Position numbers and translations under genes: made by a program
Assembly (NCBI GenBank): GCA_035528235.1
Contig: DATKZB010000196.1
Coordinates: 1-43,779, forward strand
Origin: DATKZB01 sp035528235
Lineage (GTDB): Bacteria; Planctomycetota; Phycisphaerae; FEN-1346
Reading direction: 5' to 3'
DNA length: 43,779 bases
Shown here: positions 7,890 to 15,685 of the stretch, in pieces
Numbering within the stretch: position 1 is the first letter of the stretch
Layout: each line of letters opens with the position of its first letter
Notes under the pieces: model-generated
The model's input: only the letters and a program-made list of their open reading frames with translations
Database searches by the model: none
What the model was told of the DNA's origin: nothing

Positions 7890-9281
7890 CTATCCGCGGC
7901 GCCCCCGGACCCGGCCTTCGGCCAGGAATCCCTCGTAGTGCCGCATGATCAGGTGCGACTCGACCCGCTGGACCACGTCGAGCGCCACGCTGACGATAAT
8001 CAGGAGCCCCGTGCCGCCCAGAAATCCGGTCATCAGCATGCTGACATTTGTAAGTCGACTCAGGGTAATCGGCAGGATGGCCACGATGGCCAGGAAGGCC
8101 GCCCCGACGTACGTGATGCGGTTCATAACGCGCTCGAGGTAGTCGGCGGTCCGCCGGCCCGGGCGCATGCCTGGAATAAAGTTGCCCCAGTCGCGCAGGT
8201 TGTTGGCCATCTCGCGCGGCTGAAACTGAATGGCCGTCCAGAAGTAGCAGAAGATGAAAATCATGGCCACGTAGACGAGCATGTGCATCAGGCTGCCGTA
8301 CTGGAACGCGTTGGCCAGCTCCTGCAAGGCGGCCCAGGCCCAGGTGTTCTGCGCCGCCTTGGCAAACATGCCGAACAGGTACATGGGCAGGTACAGGAGG
8401 CTCGAGGCGAAGATGACCGGAATGACACCGGCCTGGTTGACGCGCAGGGGCAGGTACTGCCGCTGGCCGCCGTACGTCCGCCGGCCTCGCGTGTGCTTGG
8501 CCTGCTGAATGGGTATCCGGCGCTGGGCCTGCGTAATCAGGATCACGCCGACGATAACCGCGACGAACATGACGATGATCAGGAAGACGGTCTCGATGCC
8601 GATCTTTTCGCCGGCCTGGAAGTCGCGGAACTCGAGCGTGGCGTTCTGCGACAGGTACTGGGCCACGGCCGGCAGCCGGTCGACGATGCCCGCCATAATG
8701 ATGAGGCTGATGCCGTTGCCGATGCCGTACTCGTCGATCAGTTCGCCCAGCCACATCAGCAGGATGGTGCCGCCGGTCATGGCCGTCACGCACACCATGA
8801 AGTACATGACGGGGCTGACGTCGCCCCGCCATCCGCCGGCCCCCTGGTGGGCCGTGTTGGCGATGAACGAGGCCTGGATGACGCACAGCAGGACCGCCAG
8901 GTACCGGGTGTACTCGTTGATTTTTTTGCGGCCGCTCTCGCCCTCCTTGGCCAGTTTTTCGAGCGAGGGGATGGCCTGCGTCAGCAACTGGAGGATGATC
9001 GAGGCGCTGATGTAGGGCATGATGCCGAGCGAGAAGAGGAACGGCCCGAAACTGCCGCCGGTAATGCGGGCGATGAAACTGAGGTACTCGCTGATTCCGC
9101 CGCCGCCCCCTGCGGCCTCCGCCGCCTGGTCCTGCGCCACCAAGCTCGCCAGGTACTCGGGATGCGTGCCGGGAATCGGCATGTACATGCCGAGCCGGTA
9201 CACGGCGATAATGAGCACCGTGAAGAGGATCTTACGCCTCAGCTCCGGAATCTTGAAGACGTTGACGAGTGACGAGATCAC
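7890..9281 (-). CDS. secY: Protein translocase channel subunit SecY
   Basis: Core of the SecYEG channel in the inner membrane. 463 aa with about ten hydrophobic helices. The plug/half-channel opening is recognisable by YRLGMYMPIPGTHPEYL near 25-41 and the family phrase LGIMPYISASIILQLLTQ near 84-101. A Gly-rich stretch (AAGGGGGISEYL) sits in the first periplasmic region. The start overlaps the rplO stop by 4 bp, so they are coupled. SecE is encoded at 33437-33841 in this same cluster. Confidence 0.98.
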   Translation of the reverse strand: MISSLVNVFKIPELRRKILFTVLIIAVYRLGMYMPIPGTHPEYLASLVAQDQAAEAAGGGGGISEYLSFIARITGGSFGPFLFSLGIMPYISASIILQLLTQAIPSLEKLAKEGESGRKKINEYTRYLAVLLCVIQASFIANTAHQGAGGWRGDVSPVMYFMVCVTAMTGGTILLMWLGELIDEYGIGNGISLIIMAGIVDRLPAVAQYLSQNATLEFRDFQAGEKIGIETVFLIIVMFVAVIVGVILITQAQRRIPIQQAKHTRGRRTYGGQRQYLPLRVNQAGVIPVIFASSLLYLPMYLFGMFAKAAQNTWAWAALQELANAFQYGSLMHMLVYVAMIFIFCYFWTAIQFQPREMANNLRDWGNFIPGMRPGRRTADYLERVMNRITYVGAAFLAIVAILPITLSRLTNVSMLMTGFLGGTGLLIIVSVALDVVQRVESHLIMRHYEGFLAEGRVRGRRG

Positions 9282-9727
9282 GCTTCGATGACCTCCGCCT
9301 TTCCGCCGGCGTCCACGATCTTGCGGGCGGCAGATTCGCTGAACGCATGAGCCCGCACCGTCAGGGCCTTCTTCAGGTCGCCCCGGCCAAGCACCTTGAG
9401 GCGTTCGAGGCGCCCTCGCAGGAGCCTCGCGTCGCGCAGTTCGTCGGGCCCCACGTCGGTGCCCTTGCGGAACTGGTTGAGGTCCTCGACATTGACCACG
9501 CTAACCAGCGTGGCGAACCGGGCGTTGGAGAACCCGCGCTTCGGCACTCGCCGGAACAGCGGGGTCTGCCCGCCCTCGTAGGCCAGCCGGCGGGAGTAGC
9601 CGGCGCGCGATTTCGAGCCCTTGTGGCCGCGGCCGGAGGTCTTGCCCTTGCCGGACCCGATGCCGCGTCCGATCCGTTTACGGGCCCGATGGCCCTTGGC
9701 GCTCGTTTTGACGTCCGTCAGGTTCAC
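9278..9727 (-). CDS. rplO: 50S ribosomal protein L15
   Basis: L15, a late assembly protein of the 50S subunit. 149 aa. The basic Gly-rich N-terminal arm (RKRIGRGIGSGKGKTSGRGH near 16-35) is diagnostic, followed by the compact C-terminal domain. It overlaps both neighbours by 4 bp (rpsE upstream, secY downstream). No rpmD (L30) gene lies between rpsE and this gene, where it sits in E. coli. Confidence 0.98.
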   Translation of the reverse strand: MNLTDVKTSAKGHRARKRIGRGIGSGKGKTSGRGHKGSKSRAGYSRRLAYEGGQTPLFRRVPKRGFSNARFATLVSVVNVEDLNQFRKGTDVGPDELRDARLLRGRLERLKVLGRGDLKKALTVRAHAFSESAARKIVDAGGKAEVIEA

Positions 9728-10296
9728 GTCGGCTGTTCCTCACTGAGCGGTTCGGCGGAGGCCGCCTCGGGCTGGTCGGCCACCGGGCCGACGAGTTCCT
9801 CGAGCGGCACGCCGCGAAGCCGCGCCACTTCCCTGGCGTCCTTGAGTCTCATGAGGCCTTCCATGGCGGCCTTGACCAGATTGATCGGGTTGGTATTGCC
9901 GAGCGACTTAGTCAGGATGTTGCGAATGCCAACCATCTGGCAGAGCGACCGCACGCCCGCCCCGGCGATGACGCCCGTGCCGGGCCCCGCCGGCCGCATG
10001 AATACCCGGGCGGCGCCGAACCGACCGATGACGACGTGGGGAATCGTGTCGCCCTTCAGCGCGATCCGGACGAGACTCTTCTTGGCCTCGGCAATGGCCT
10101 TCTCGACCGACGGCGGCACCTCGTTGGCCTTACCGTAGCCGATGCCGGCACGTCCGCGCCGGTCGCCGACGACGGCCAAGGCGCTGAAACTGAAGCGCCG
10201 GCCGCCCTTGACGACCTTGGCGGACCGGTTGATGTTGATCACCACCTCGTTGAGGTCGCCGCCTTCGCCGAAGAACCTTTGCTTTTCCGTAGCCAC
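9724..10296 (-). CDS. rpsE: 30S ribosomal protein S5 with acidic tail
   Basis: S5, which shapes the mRNA entry and decoding fidelity. 190 aa. The double-stranded-RNA-binding N-terminal part starts at EVVININRSAKVVKGGRRFS (near 15-35), followed by the C-terminal domain with GVRSLCQMVGIRNILTKSLG near 114-133. About 20 residues at the end are rich in Glu, Ala and Pro and lie beyond the usual family length (about 165). The stop overlaps rplO by 4 bp. Confidence 0.98.
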   Translation of the reverse strand: MATEKQRFFGEGGDLNEVVININRSAKVVKGGRRFSFSALAVVGDRRGRAGIGYGKANEVPPSVEKAIAEAKKSLVRIALKGDTIPHVVIGRFGAARVFMRPAGPGTGVIAGAGVRSLCQMVGIRNILTKSLGNTNPINLVKAAMEGLMRLKDAREVARLRGVPLEELVGPVADQPEAASAEPLSEEQPT

Positions 10297-10332
10297 CCGG
10301 TCAGTCCCTCCGCCCCTTGGTGGGGTGTCGAG

Positions 10333-10701
10333 TTAGAACGTCAGTCCGCCCTTGCGCGCGGCCTCGGCCAGCGCCTTGACGCGTCCGTGATACTTGCGGC
10401 CGCCGCGGTCGAAACAGACGGTCGTGACGCCGGCTTCCTTGGCCCTCGCGGCCAGCAGTTCGCCGACCTTGGCGGCGGCCTCGCGGTTGCCCGTGCTCTT
10501 GAGTTTGCCCTTCAGGGCCTCGCCGAGGGTACTGGCCGAGGCCAGGGTCCGGCCGGCGACGTCGTCGACGACCTGGGCGTAAATGTGCTGGAGACTGCGA
10601 TAGACGCTGAGCCTCGGGTGCTGTGGGGTGCCCACCAGCCTGCGGCGCAGCCTCTGCTGCCTTCGCTTGAGGCCCGCCCGTTTCTGCCTGATGTCGGCCA
10701 T
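10333..10701 (-). CDS. rplR: 50S ribosomal protein L18
   Basis: L18, which binds 5S rRNA in the central protuberance. 122 aa, the usual length. The RLSVYRSLQHIYAQVVDD sequence near 49-66 and the end CFDRGGRKYHGRVKALAEAAR are typical. The N-terminal ~35 residues are strongly basic. Lies between rplF and rpsE. Confidence 0.97.
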   Translation of the reverse strand: MADIRQKRAGLKRRQQRLRRRLVGTPQHPRLSVYRSLQHIYAQVVDDVAGRTLASASTLGEALKGKLKSTGNREAAAKVGELLAARAKEAGVTTVCFDRGGRKYHGRVKALAEAARKGGLTF

Positions 10702-10743
10702 ATCTTCTATCCTCTGAGGGCCCTGGGGCCCGTCGCCTTCCGC

Positions 10744-11325
10744 TTACGCCGAGGAGCCGCCGACGAAGGTCTTGCCGGCCTTGCGTCGGATCTTCTCGCC
10801 CACGTACCGGAACCCTTTGCCCAGGTAGGGCTCGGGGGGCCGGATGTGCCGCACCTCCGCGGCAAACTCGCCCACCAGTTGCTTGTCGCACCCCTTGACG
10901 GTAAAGCGGGCCGGCGTGTCGTTGCCGCGCGTGTTCGGCACCTCGATGGTCACCTCGATGCCCTTGGGAATCTGCTTGTCGACCGAGTGGGCGAACCCGC
11001 ACTGAAGCACGACTTTCTCGCCCTGCACGTTGGCCGAGTAGCCCGTGCCGTACAGTTCCAAGCCGCGCTGGTACCCCTGGGTCACGCCCTCGGCCATGTT
11101 GGCGATCAGGGCGCGGGTCAGGCCGTGGAGGGCCCGGTTCCGCCGCTGGTCGTCGGGGCGTTCGACGCGGATCTGCTTCGCGCCCTCGTCGACGATGACC
11201 TTCAGGCCGTACGGGAAGGTCCACTCGAGGCGTCCGAGGGGCCCCTCGACCGTAATGGTTCTGTCCGCCACGGTCGCCTTGACCTTGGCGGGTATGGGGA
11301 CCGGCAGTTTACCGATTCGCGACAT
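10744..11325 (-). CDS. rplF: 50S ribosomal protein L6
   Basis: L6, near the sarcin-ricin loop and factor-binding site. 193 aa from the ATG at 11325 (MSRIGKLPVPIPAKVKA), which is the family start; an in-frame codon 36 bp further upstream adds non-conserved residues. The C-terminal family phrase RPPEPYLGKGFRYVGEKIRR is intact. It carries a few extra residues after the usual Lys-rich end. Placed between rpsH and rplR. Confidence 0.97.
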   Translation of the reverse strand: MSRIGKLPVPIPAKVKATVADRTITVEGPLGRLEWTFPYGLKVIVDEGAKQIRVERPDDQRRNRALHGLTRALIANMAEGVTQGYQRGLELYGTGYSANVQGEKVVLQCGFAHSVDKQIPKGIEVTIEVPNTRGNDTPARFTVKGCDKQLVGEFAAEVRHIRPPEPYLGKGFRYVGEKIRRKAGKTFVGGSSA

Positions 11326-11365
11326 TGCGTCCTCTCCGTGCGGCCCCTGGAGGGCCGTCACGCGT

Positions 11366-11761
11366 TTACCACACCGTACAGAGCAACTCGCCGCCGACGT
11401 TCATATGCCGGGCCTGACGGTCGCTGACGATACCCTTGGAGGTCGTATAGATGCCGATGCCGAGTCCGCCGAGAACGGGCTCAATCTGGGCGGCCTTGCG
11501 ATAGACGCGCAGGCTCATCTTGGACTCACGGCCCAGGTGCCCCATAATCTGCTCGCCATCGGGGCCGTACTTCAGGTGGACGCGGATGATGCCCTGCCGC
11601 CCGTCCTGAATCTCGTCGAAGCCGACGATATAGCCCTCGGCGCGCAACACGTTGAGGATACCGCGACACGTGTTCGACGCGAGCACATCGACCACGGTCT
11701 TGCGACGGACCAAGGCGTTGCGAACCCGAGTCAGCATGTCGGCGATGGTGTCTTTGTTCAT
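11366..11761 (-). CDS. rpsH: 30S ribosomal protein S8
   Basis: S8, a central-domain assembly protein that in E. coli also represses the spc operon. 131 aa, the usual size. The start DTIADMLTRVRNALVRRK and the end GGLGIGIYTTSKGIVSDRQA then VGGELLCTVW are diagnostic. Lies between rpsN and rplF. Confidence 0.98.
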   Translation of the reverse strand: MNKDTIADMLTRVRNALVRRKTVVDVLASNTCRGILNVLRAEGYIVGFDEIQDGRQGIIRVHLKYGPDGEQIMGHLGRESKMSLRVYRKAAQIEPVLGGLGIGIYTTSKGIVSDRQARHMNVGGELLCTVW

Positions 11762-11784
11762 CGCCCCCGTTTCTCCTTAGCCAC

Positions 11785-11970
11785 TTACCAGGAAGCCTTG
11801 CGTACGCCCGGGATGTGGCCCTTGTGGGCCAAGTTCCGGAAGCAAATGCGGCAGACGCCGAACTTGCGGTAGACCGCGCGGGGCCGACCGCACAATTCGC
11901 ACCGGCGGACCCGCCGCGTCGTGAACTTCGGCTCGCGCTTCGCTCTCAACCGTTGGGCTTTAGTCGCCAT
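11785..11970 (-). CDS. rpsN: 30S ribosomal protein S14, short zinc form
   Basis: S14 of type Z, 61 aa from the ATG at 11970. A Cys-X2-Cys-X12-Cys-X2-Cys zinc ribbon is visible (CELCGRPRAVYRKFGVCRIC), and the end KGHIPGVRKASW is the family signature. The short zinc-binding paralogue is the ancestral form; the long zinc-free form is not seen here. A second in-frame ATG 21 bp upstream is less likely because it overlaps the rplE stop. Confidence 0.97.
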   Translation of the reverse strand: MATKAQRLRAKREPKFTTRRVRRCELCGRPRAVYRKFGVCRICFRNLAHKGHIPGVRKASW

Positions 11971-11987
11971 GGCCTCTCCGACGTCGA

Positions 11988-12536
11988 TCAACCGTCGCCG
12001 CGGAACGGGAACCCGAAGGCTTCCAGAAGGTATCGGGACTCCTCGTCCGACCGGCTGTTCTTAACCACGATCGCAATGTTCATGCCCTGCTGGAACTGCA
12101 CTTTGTCTACGTGGACCTCCGGGAACACCAACTGCTCCGACACGCCCATCGAGTAGCCGCCACGGCCGTCGAATGCGTTCGGGTCCATGCCGCGGAAGTC
12201 GCGAATACGGGGCATGGCCAGGTTGATGAGCCGGTCCAGAAACTCGTACATCCGCTTGCCGCGCAGCGTCACCTTGGCGCCCACGACCACGCCCTCGCGC
12301 AGGTGGAAGGCCGCGACGCTCTTCTTGGCCTTCGTCAGCACGGGTTTCTGGCCGGTGATGATGGCGAGGTCCTCGGCGGCGGCCTCGGTGCGTTTGGGCT
12401 CGTCGCGCGACTTGCCCAGCCCCATCGAGACGACGATTTTCTCGAGGCGCGGCAGACTCAAGAGGTTCTGGCGCCCCAGTTTGGCCCGCAGCGCGGGCAC
12501 GATCTCGGTCCGGTATTTTTCGAGCAGTCTGGCCAT
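11988..12536 (-). CDS. rplE: 50S ribosomal protein L5
   Basis: L5, which binds 5S rRNA and touches P-site tRNA. 182 aa from the ATG at 12536 (MARLLEKYRTEIVPAL). Family phrases: KIVVSMGLG near 33-41, LTKAKKSVAAFHLREG near 67-82, and the C-terminal RGGYSMGVSEQLVFPE near 124-139. Starts six bases after the rplX stop. A 14-codon upstream extension would overlap rplX and is rejected. Confidence 0.97.
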   Translation of the reverse strand: MARLLEKYRTEIVPALRAKLGRQNLLSLPRLEKIVVSMGLGKSRDEPKRTEAAAEDLAIITGQKPVLTKAKKSVAAFHLREGVVVGAKVTLRGKRMYEFLDRLINLAMPRIRDFRGMDPNAFDGRGGYSMGVSEQLVFPEVHVDKVQFQQGMNIAIVVKNSRSDEESRYLLEAFGFPFRGDG

Positions 12537-12541
12537 GCCGC

Positions 12542-12859
12542 TTACAGCTCCCCGAGGTCGGCGCCGCACTTGCGGCACACACGGTATTTCTTTCCGCCGT
12601 CATCCTTACGGGCGCCGAGGCGGACCGCCTTGTTGCACTTCGAGCAGACGACCTGCAGGTTCGACAGGCGGACGGGCGCCTCGATCTCCAGCCGGCCGCC
12701 CTGCGGATTCTTGCGGGAGCGCCGCAAGTGCTTGTACACCCGGTTGACACCCTCGACGATGGCGCGGCCTCGCCCGACGTCGACGCTGAGCACCTTGGCC
12801 CGCATGCCCTTGTCGTCGCCGGCGATGACTTCCACCGTGTCGTCGCGTCGAATGTGCAT
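12542..12859 (-). CDS. rplX: 50S ribosomal protein L24 with C-terminal Cys4 motif
   Basis: L24, an assembly initiator near the tunnel exit. 105 aa with a KOW motif at the start (DTVEVIAGDDKGMRAKVLSV near 7-26). The C-terminal part contains CSKC near 72-75 and CRKC near 95-98, a likely zinc ribbon found in many but not all L24 proteins (E. coli lacks it). Lies between rplN and rplE. Confidence 0.97.
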   Translation of the reverse strand: MHIRRDDTVEVIAGDDKGMRAKVLSVDVGRGRAIVEGVNRVYKHLRRSRKNPQGGRLEIEAPVRLSNLQVVCSKCNKAVRLGARKDDGGKKYRVCRKCGADLGEL

Positions 12860-12880
12860 AGTCGCTCCTGGGACGACGGA

Positions 12881-13267
12881 TCAGACCACCTCGGTGGCCA
12901 GCGAAACGATCCGCATGTACTGTTTTACCCGAAGTTCCCGGGCCACGGCGCCGAAGACACGCGTGCCGCGCGGGTTGCCTTCCTTGTCAATCAGCACGAC
13001 GGCGTTGCCATCGAAGCGGACGTACGAGCCGTCGGCCCGCCGCGTCGGGTACTTGGTCCGGACGATGACGCACCGGACCACCTCGCCCTTCTTGGCCTCG
13101 CCGCTGGGGACCGCCTTCTGGACCGACGCGACGACCACGTCGCCGATGCCGGCCGCGCGGCGGCTGTACCCGCCCCGGCGGGTCGACCCGCCGAGAACGC
13201 GGATGGCCCGGACCGTCTTGGCTCCGGTGTTGTCCGCAACGTCGACTACGCTGCGCATCTGGATCAT
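12881..13267 (-). CDS. rplN: 50S ribosomal protein L14
   Basis: L14, part of intersubunit bridges and the binding site of silencing factor RsfS. 128 aa from the ATG at 13267 (MIQMRSVVDVADNTGAK, the family start). The conserved ends GNPRGTRVFGAVARELR and ATEVV are present. A longer reading continues into rpsQ and is a shadow. Slightly longer than the usual 122 aa. Confidence 0.98.
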   Translation of the reverse strand: MIQMRSVVDVADNTGAKTVRAIRVLGGSTRRGGYSRRAAGIGDVVVASVQKAVPSGEAKKGEVVRCVIVRTKYPTRRADGSYVRFDGNAVVLIDKEGNPRGTRVFGAVARELRVKQYMRIVSLATEVV

Positions 13268-13286
13268 CGAAACGGCTCCTTGCGGC

Positions 13287-13601
13287 CTACGAGGCCGGTG
13301 TTTCTTCCACAGCGCCCGGCGGGGTCGGGACGAGCACCTGCTCCGGGTTCCGCTCGGCCACCCGTACCAGGCGCCAGCGTTTCGTCCGCGACATCGGACG
13401 GCACTCCACAATCTCGACCACGTCGCCCAGGCGGGCCTCGTTGGCCTCGTCGTGCGCGACGATCCGGGTGTTCCGGCGGACCATCTTGCCGTACTTCGGG
13501 TGGCGGAAACGACGCGCCACCAAGACCGTGATGGTCTTGGCGCCCTTGTCGCGGACCACCACGCCACGCAAATCGTGTCGGTTGCCACGTGGTCGGGTCA
13601 T
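13287..13601 (-). CDS. rpsQ: 30S ribosomal protein S17 with extended tail
   Basis: S17, a primary 16S-binding protein with an OB fold. 104 aa; the core (LRGVVVRDKGAKTITVLV near 11-28, HPKYGKMVRRNTRIVAHDE near 34-52, GDVVEIVECRPMSRTKRW near 59-76) ends near 82, and ~20 further residues form a Pro/Glu-rich tail. The start overlaps the rpmC stop by 4 bp. Confidence 0.97.
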   Translation of the reverse strand: MTRPRGNRHDLRGVVVRDKGAKTITVLVARRFRHPKYGKMVRRNTRIVAHDEANEARLGDVVEIVECRPMSRTKRWRLVRVAERNPEQVLVPTPPGAVEETPAS

Positions 13602-13813
13602 GCGGTCGATATCTCCTTGCCGGCGGCCAACTGCCGCTGTCGCAGGATGGTCCGCATCCGCGCGATGTCTCGCCGGGCCTTTCTCAGTTCGCTCGGGACG
13701 CTAAGTTCCTCGGTGGCAGCCTGGGTCCGCAGGTCGAACACCTTGCGCTCGATGGCCCCCAGTTCCTGGAGGATCTGCTCCTTGGACATTTCGCGAATTT
13801 CTTGCGCCTTCAT
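13598..13813 (-). CDS. rpmC: 50S ribosomal protein L29
   Basis: L29 at the tunnel exit, part of the docking site for trigger factor and SRP. 71 aa, two helices. The start MKAQEIREMSKEQILQELG and the phrase LRKARRDIARMRTILRQRQL are typical. It overlaps rpsQ by 4 bp and follows rplP by 73 bp, an unusually wide gap for this operon. That gap contains a 12-bp direct repeat, gtcacaggcccc, at 13831 and 13886. Confidence 0.97.
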   Translation of the reverse strand: MKAQEIREMSKEQILQELGAIERKVFDLRTQAATEELSVPSELRKARRDIARMRTILRQRQLAAGKEISTA

Positions 13814-13886
13814 CCGTTTACCCCTGCCGGGTCACAGGCCCCCGGCCGCTCTCCAACCTCTGTCTCGTGCCGGACGCTGCCCGGCG

Positions 13887-14306
13887 TCACAGGCCCCGCC
13901 GGCGCACCACCAGCCGCGTCCGGATGGGCATCTTGTGCGCCACGCGGCGGAAAGCCTGGCGGGCCAGGTCCTCCGGCACGCCGCCCAGTTCGAACATAAT
14001 CCGGCCCGGCCGCACACACGCCACCCAATACTGCGGCTCGCCCTTGCCCTTGCCCATCCGGGTCTCCAGCGGCTTGCCGCTGACGGGCTTGTCGGGGAAG
14101 ATGCGGACCCACAGTTTCCCTTCGCGCCGCAGAAAGTGGGTGGCCGCCACGCGACCGGCCTCGATCTGCTGGGCACTCACCCACGCCGTGTCCAGCGCCT
14201 GGAGCCCGAAGTCGCCGAAGGCCACGAAGTTGCCGCGCTGGGCCATGCCCTTCATGCGGCCGCGATGGGACTTGCGGAACTTAACGCGTTTAGGCATCAG
14301 CGCCAT
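13887..14306 (-). CDS. rplP: 50S ribosomal protein L16
   Basis: L16, which contacts A-site tRNA and is needed for peptidyl-transferase assembly. 139 aa. MPKRVKFRKSHRGRMKG opens the conserved part, with FGLQALDTAWVSAQQIEAGR near 33-52 and WVACVRPGRIMFELGG near 93-108. The ATG at 14306 has GAGGAGG six to seven bases upstream, so I prefer it to the inner ATG at 14297. It overlaps the rpsC end by 17 bp. Confidence 0.97.
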   Translation of the reverse strand: MALMPKRVKFRKSHRGRMKGMAQRGNFVAFGDFGLQALDTAWVSAQQIEAGRVAATHFLRREGKLWVRIFPDKPVSGKPLETRMGKGKGEPQYWVACVRPGRIMFELGGVPEDLARQAFRRVAHKMPIRTRLVVRRRGL

Positions 14307-14952
14307 CAGGGGCCTCCTCAGTCTTCACCTTGTACGGCCCCTTGTGGATCCAGACCTTGACGCCGGTGACGCCGTACGTGCAAAACGCCTGGGCGAAACC
14401 GTAGTCGATGTGGGCGTCAAGGGTCGTCAACGGGATGCTGCCGCGGCTCGTGACCTCGGAGCGGTGCATCTCGGCCCCGCCGAGGCGCCCGGCACAGCGG
14501 ATCTTCACGCCCTTGGCGCCGGCGCTCATGGTGGCGTCGGCGGTCTGCTTCATCGCCCGCCGGAAGGCGGCGCGCCGCTCGATCTGCTGGGCGATGCCCT
14601 CCGCCACCAACTGGGCGCTGAGTTCCGGCTTGCCGATCTCGGTGATGTTGACGGTGATGCGTCGGCCGGTCAGAGCCTCGAGTTGCTCGCGGAGGCTGTC
14701 GACCTCGGCGCCCTTGCGGCCGATGATGAGGCCCGGCCGGGCCGAGTGCAGGATGACCTTGACCTCCTCGCGAGTCCGCTCGATCTCGATCATCGCGATG
14801 GCCGCGAACCCGTACGTCCGCTTGATGAAGGCGCGGATCTTCTCGTCCTCGACCAGCAACTGGCCGAACGTCCGTTTCGAAGCGTACCATCGGCTCCGCC
14901 ACGGCTCCGTCACGCCGATGCGAAAACCGGTTGGATGGATCTTCTGTCCCAT
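14290..14952 (-). CDS. rpsC: 30S ribosomal protein S3
   Basis: S3, with S4 and S5 forming the mRNA entry tunnel and helicase. 220 aa. Start MGQKIHPTGFRIG; the KH domain with GXXG loop (IIGRKGAE near 75-82); C-terminal domain with GRLGGAEMHRSEVTSRGSIP near 152-171. Ends in a short acidic tail. Overlap with rplP suggests coupling. Confidence 0.98.
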   Translation of the reverse strand: MGQKIHPTGFRIGVTEPWRSRWYASKRTFGQLLVEDEKIRAFIKRTYGFAAIAMIEIERTREEVKVILHSARPGLIIGRKGAEVDSLREQLEALTGRRITVNITEIGKPELSAQLVAEGIAQQIERRAAFRRAMKQTADATMSAGAKGVKIRCAGRLGGAEMHRSEVTSRGSIPLTTLDAHIDYGFAQAFCTYGVTGVKVWIHKGPYKVKTEEAPDGADA

Positions 14953-14977
14953 GCGGGTCTGCCTTGCCTTCGAGCCG

Positions 14978-15313
14978 TTACTTTCCGGCCTCTTCGAGTT
15001 CCACGATCAGGTGACACGTCGGCCGCCGCAGCACGTCGGCCGACCCGCGCGCCCGCGGCGACATCCGCCGCAGCGAGGGGCCCTGGTTGGCCCGGGCGTC
15101 GGCCACGTACAACCGTTCCAGTTCGGCCTCCCGCTCGTCGGCGTTCGCCATGGCGCTGCGGAGGACCTTGGCGGTCAGTTTGGCGGCGCGCTGCGGGCTG
15201 AAGTCCAGCACGCGCAGCGCCTCCTCCAGCGGAAGGCCCCGGATCATGTCCATGACCAACCCGGCTTTCCGCGGGCTGATTCGAGCGTATTGATAGCTGG
15301 CTCGGTACCCCAT
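14978..15313 (-). CDS. rplV: 50S ribosomal protein L22
   Basis: L22, whose beta hairpin lines the exit tunnel and is a site of macrolide-resistance changes. 111 aa, the usual length. ISPRKAGLVMDMIRG near 12-26 and the hairpin region GPSLRRMSPRARGSADVLRR near 78-97 are present. It lies between rpsS and rpsC with a 75-bp gap before it that holds a strong hairpin. Confidence 0.97.
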   Translation of the reverse strand: MGYRASYQYARISPRKAGLVMDMIRGLPLEEALRVLDFSPQRAAKLTAKVLRSAMANADEREAELERLYVADARANQGPSLRRMSPRARGSADVLRRPTCHLIVELEEAGK

Positions 15314-15343
15314 GCGTCGTCAACCTCGTTCGCTGCCGGCGCC

Positions 15344-15367
15344 CCGCGCCGCCCTCGGGGGGCGCGG
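15344..15367. other. Hairpin in the rpsS-rplV gap
   Basis: Seven-base arms CCGCGCC and GGCGCGG around a ten-base C/G-rich loop, in the middle of a 75-bp gap between rpsS and rplV. No T-tract follows, so it is unlikely to be an intrinsic terminator. It could be a processing site or chance structure in GC-rich DNA. Confidence 0.35.
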
Positions 15368-15388
15368 CGGCCGGTCCGTCGTTTCGAC

Positions 15389-15673
15389 TTACGCGCGGGT
15401 GGGCGCCACGGCCTTGCGGCCGCTGTGCCCGCGAAAAATCCGCGTGGGCGAAAACTCGCCCAACTTGTGCCCCACCATGTCTTCCGTCACCAACACCCGA
15501 AGATGCGTCCGCCCGTTGTGCACCAGGAACGTGTGCCCGACGAACTCCGGCACGATCGTGCACGCCCGAACCCACGCCTTGATCGGGTCGCGCGCGCCCT
15601 GAGCCTCCATCTGCTGCACCTTGCGGAACAGCTTGGCGTCGACGTACGGGCCTTTTTTCGTGGAACGTCCCAT
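15389..15673 (-). CDS. rpsS: 30S ribosomal protein S19
   Basis: S19 of the 30S head, forming a pair with S13. 94 aa. Start MGRSTKKGPYVDAKLFRKV, core RACTIVPEFVGHTFLVHNGR near 51-70, and LGEFSPTRIFRGHSG near 77-91 are all diagnostic. Follows rplB by 12 bp. Confidence 0.98.
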   Translation of the reverse strand: MGRSTKKGPYVDAKLFRKVQQMEAQGARDPIKAWVRACTIVPEFVGHTFLVHNGRTHLRVLVTEDMVGHKLGEFSPTRIFRGHSGRKAVAPTRA

Positions 15674-15685
15674 GCCTGACGGCCT

